64,000 nucleotides of DNA, taken from the NCBI RefSeq assembly GCF_002873335.1, contig NZ_MCUW01000068.1, positions 1 to 64,000 of the forward strand. The letters are read 5' to 3'. This stretch comes from Vibrio sp. 10N.286.49.B1 (GTDB lineage Bacteria > Pseudomonadota > Gammaproteobacteria > Enterobacterales > Vibrionaceae). Within the stretch, counting starts at the first letter, position 1, and each line of letters opens with the position of its first letter. This document shows positions 63,382 through 64,000 of this stretch, piece by piece. A model generated the notes under the pieces. The model was not told the DNA's origin. It saw only the letters and a list, made by a program, of their open reading frames with translations, and did not search any database. A program made the position numbers and the translations under genes.

Positions 63382-63768
63382 TTACTCAGCAGCAGCTTCT
63401 TCAGCAGCTTCTGGGCGATCTACAAGCTCAATGAAAGCCATTGGAGCTTTATCGCCGGTACGGAAACCAGCTTTTAGGATACGTGTGTAACCGCCTTGGC
63501 GGGTAGCAAAACGTGGACCTAGTTCGTTGAATAGTTTCGCAACTACTTCGTTATCACGAGTACGTGCAAATGCTAGACGACGGTTAGCAACGCTGTCAGT
63601 CTTAGCTAGTGTAATCAAAGGCTCAACTACGCGACGTAGCTCTTTTGCTTTAGGCAATGTAGTCTTGATTACTTCATGACGTACAAGAGAGCTAGCCATA
63701 TTGCTGAACATCGCTTTGCGATGACTGCTGTTGCGGTTGAGTTGACGACCACTCTTACGATGGCGCAT
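63382..63768 (-). CDS. rplQ: 50S ribosomal protein L17
   Basis: 128 residues starting [20 protein letters not shown], the universal L17 N-terminus, with an acidic C-terminal tail (AAEEAAAE). It is the last gene of the alpha operon, 26 bp after rpoA. Confidence 0.97.
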   Translation of the reverse strand: MRHRKSGRQLNRNSSHRKAMFSNMASSLVRHEVIKTTLPKAKELRRVVEPLITLAKTDSVANRRLAFARTRDNEVVAKLFNELGPRFATRQGGYTRILKAGFRTGDKAPMAFIELVDRPEAAEEAAAE

Positions 63769-63794
63769 GACCTAATCCTTCTAACTAGTATCGA

Positions 63795-64000
63795 TTAATC
63801 TTCAGCGATAGACGCTGGTGGCCAGTTTTCTAGGCGCATGCCCAGAGAAAGACCACGTGATGCAAGTACGTCTTTAATCTCAGTAAGAGATTTTTTACCA
63901 AGGTTTGGCGTTTTAAGTAGCTCAACCTCAGTACGCTGTACAAGATCACCGATGTAGTGAATCGCTTCTGCTTTCAGACAGTTAGCAGAGCGAACTGTTA
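63795..64000 (-). CDS. rpoA: RNA polymerase alpha subunit, C-terminal part (cut by window edge)
   Basis: The minus strand encodes the alpha-CTD ending [20 protein letters not shown], with the upstream [20 protein letters not shown] and [17 protein letters not shown] segments. Only the last 68 codons are in the window; the gene continues past 64000. Confidence 0.96.
   Translation of the reverse strand, partial: TVRSANCLKAEAIHYIGDLVQRTEVELLKTPNLGKKSLTEIKDVLASRGLSLGMRLENWPPASIAED

Overview
The window reads as a Vibrio (gamma-proteobacterial) chromosome. Core gene order, RNA families and promoter types all fit: rRNA leader with boxA, cysJIH, pspG-dusA, zur-cheX, pmbA-yjgA, thiBPQ, ubiX-mpl, fbp, ppa, tamAB, msrA, a zinc-regulated zrg-type operon, cysDNC-cobA, cpdB, fklB, and rplQ-rpoA at the right edge. 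These identifications come from recognising protein motifs by eye; no database search was possible.

Layout. 1-580: promoter and leader of an rRNA operon whose 16S gene lies off the left edge (minus strand). 585-4898: cysJIH. 5017-6741: a small conserved gene, pspG with a sigma-54 promoter, and dusA. 6742-28840: a mobile island inserted between dusA and zur. 28843-64000: ordinary core genes, mostly metabolism, envelope and sulfur/zinc uptake, ending in the alpha-operon genes rplQ and rpoA (partial).

The island is the accessory part. Element 1 (about 6674-20641) is flanked by a 20-bp direct repeat lying in the 5' end of dusA. It is an apparently complete integrated genome of a tailless, membrane-containing phage resembling corticovirus PM2: tyrosine integrase, LexA-like CI repressor, PrtN-like activator, HUH rolling-circle replication protein, FtsK/HerA-type packaging ATPase, a PM2 P2-like major capsid protein, a muralytic protein and many tiny membrane proteins, including 42-, 43- and 29-residue genes. 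Next to the integrase it carries a three-gene cargo: ribbon-helix-helix regulator, AAA/RecF-like ATPase and DUF4276 TOPRIM-like protein. This looks like an OLD/PARIS-style defence module with its own palindromic operator. Element 2 (about 20642-23190) is an older, decayed relative: deleted integrase, late-gene end, fragments of lysis and rep genes. Beyond it lie a LysR regulator, a 1093-residue lipoprotein and about 1 kb of non-coding DNA before zur.

The most striking observation is three genes for Qrr-type quorum-sensing small RNAs, all on the minus strand: about 20342-20448, 23070-23177 and 28113-28224. The first lies inside element 1 between cI and attR. The second lies at the equivalent end of the element 2 remnant. 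The third is diverged but keeps its stems by compensatory changes. None has a recognisable sigma-54 promoter at the position used by host qrr genes; each instead has a TAnATT -10-like box. The inference is that this prophage family carries Qrr as cargo that could act on host quorum sensing independently of LuxO.

Almost all listed phage genes are short, overlapping and tightly coupled (ATGA/TAGTG overlaps), as in a single late operon running from about 15000 to 10080.
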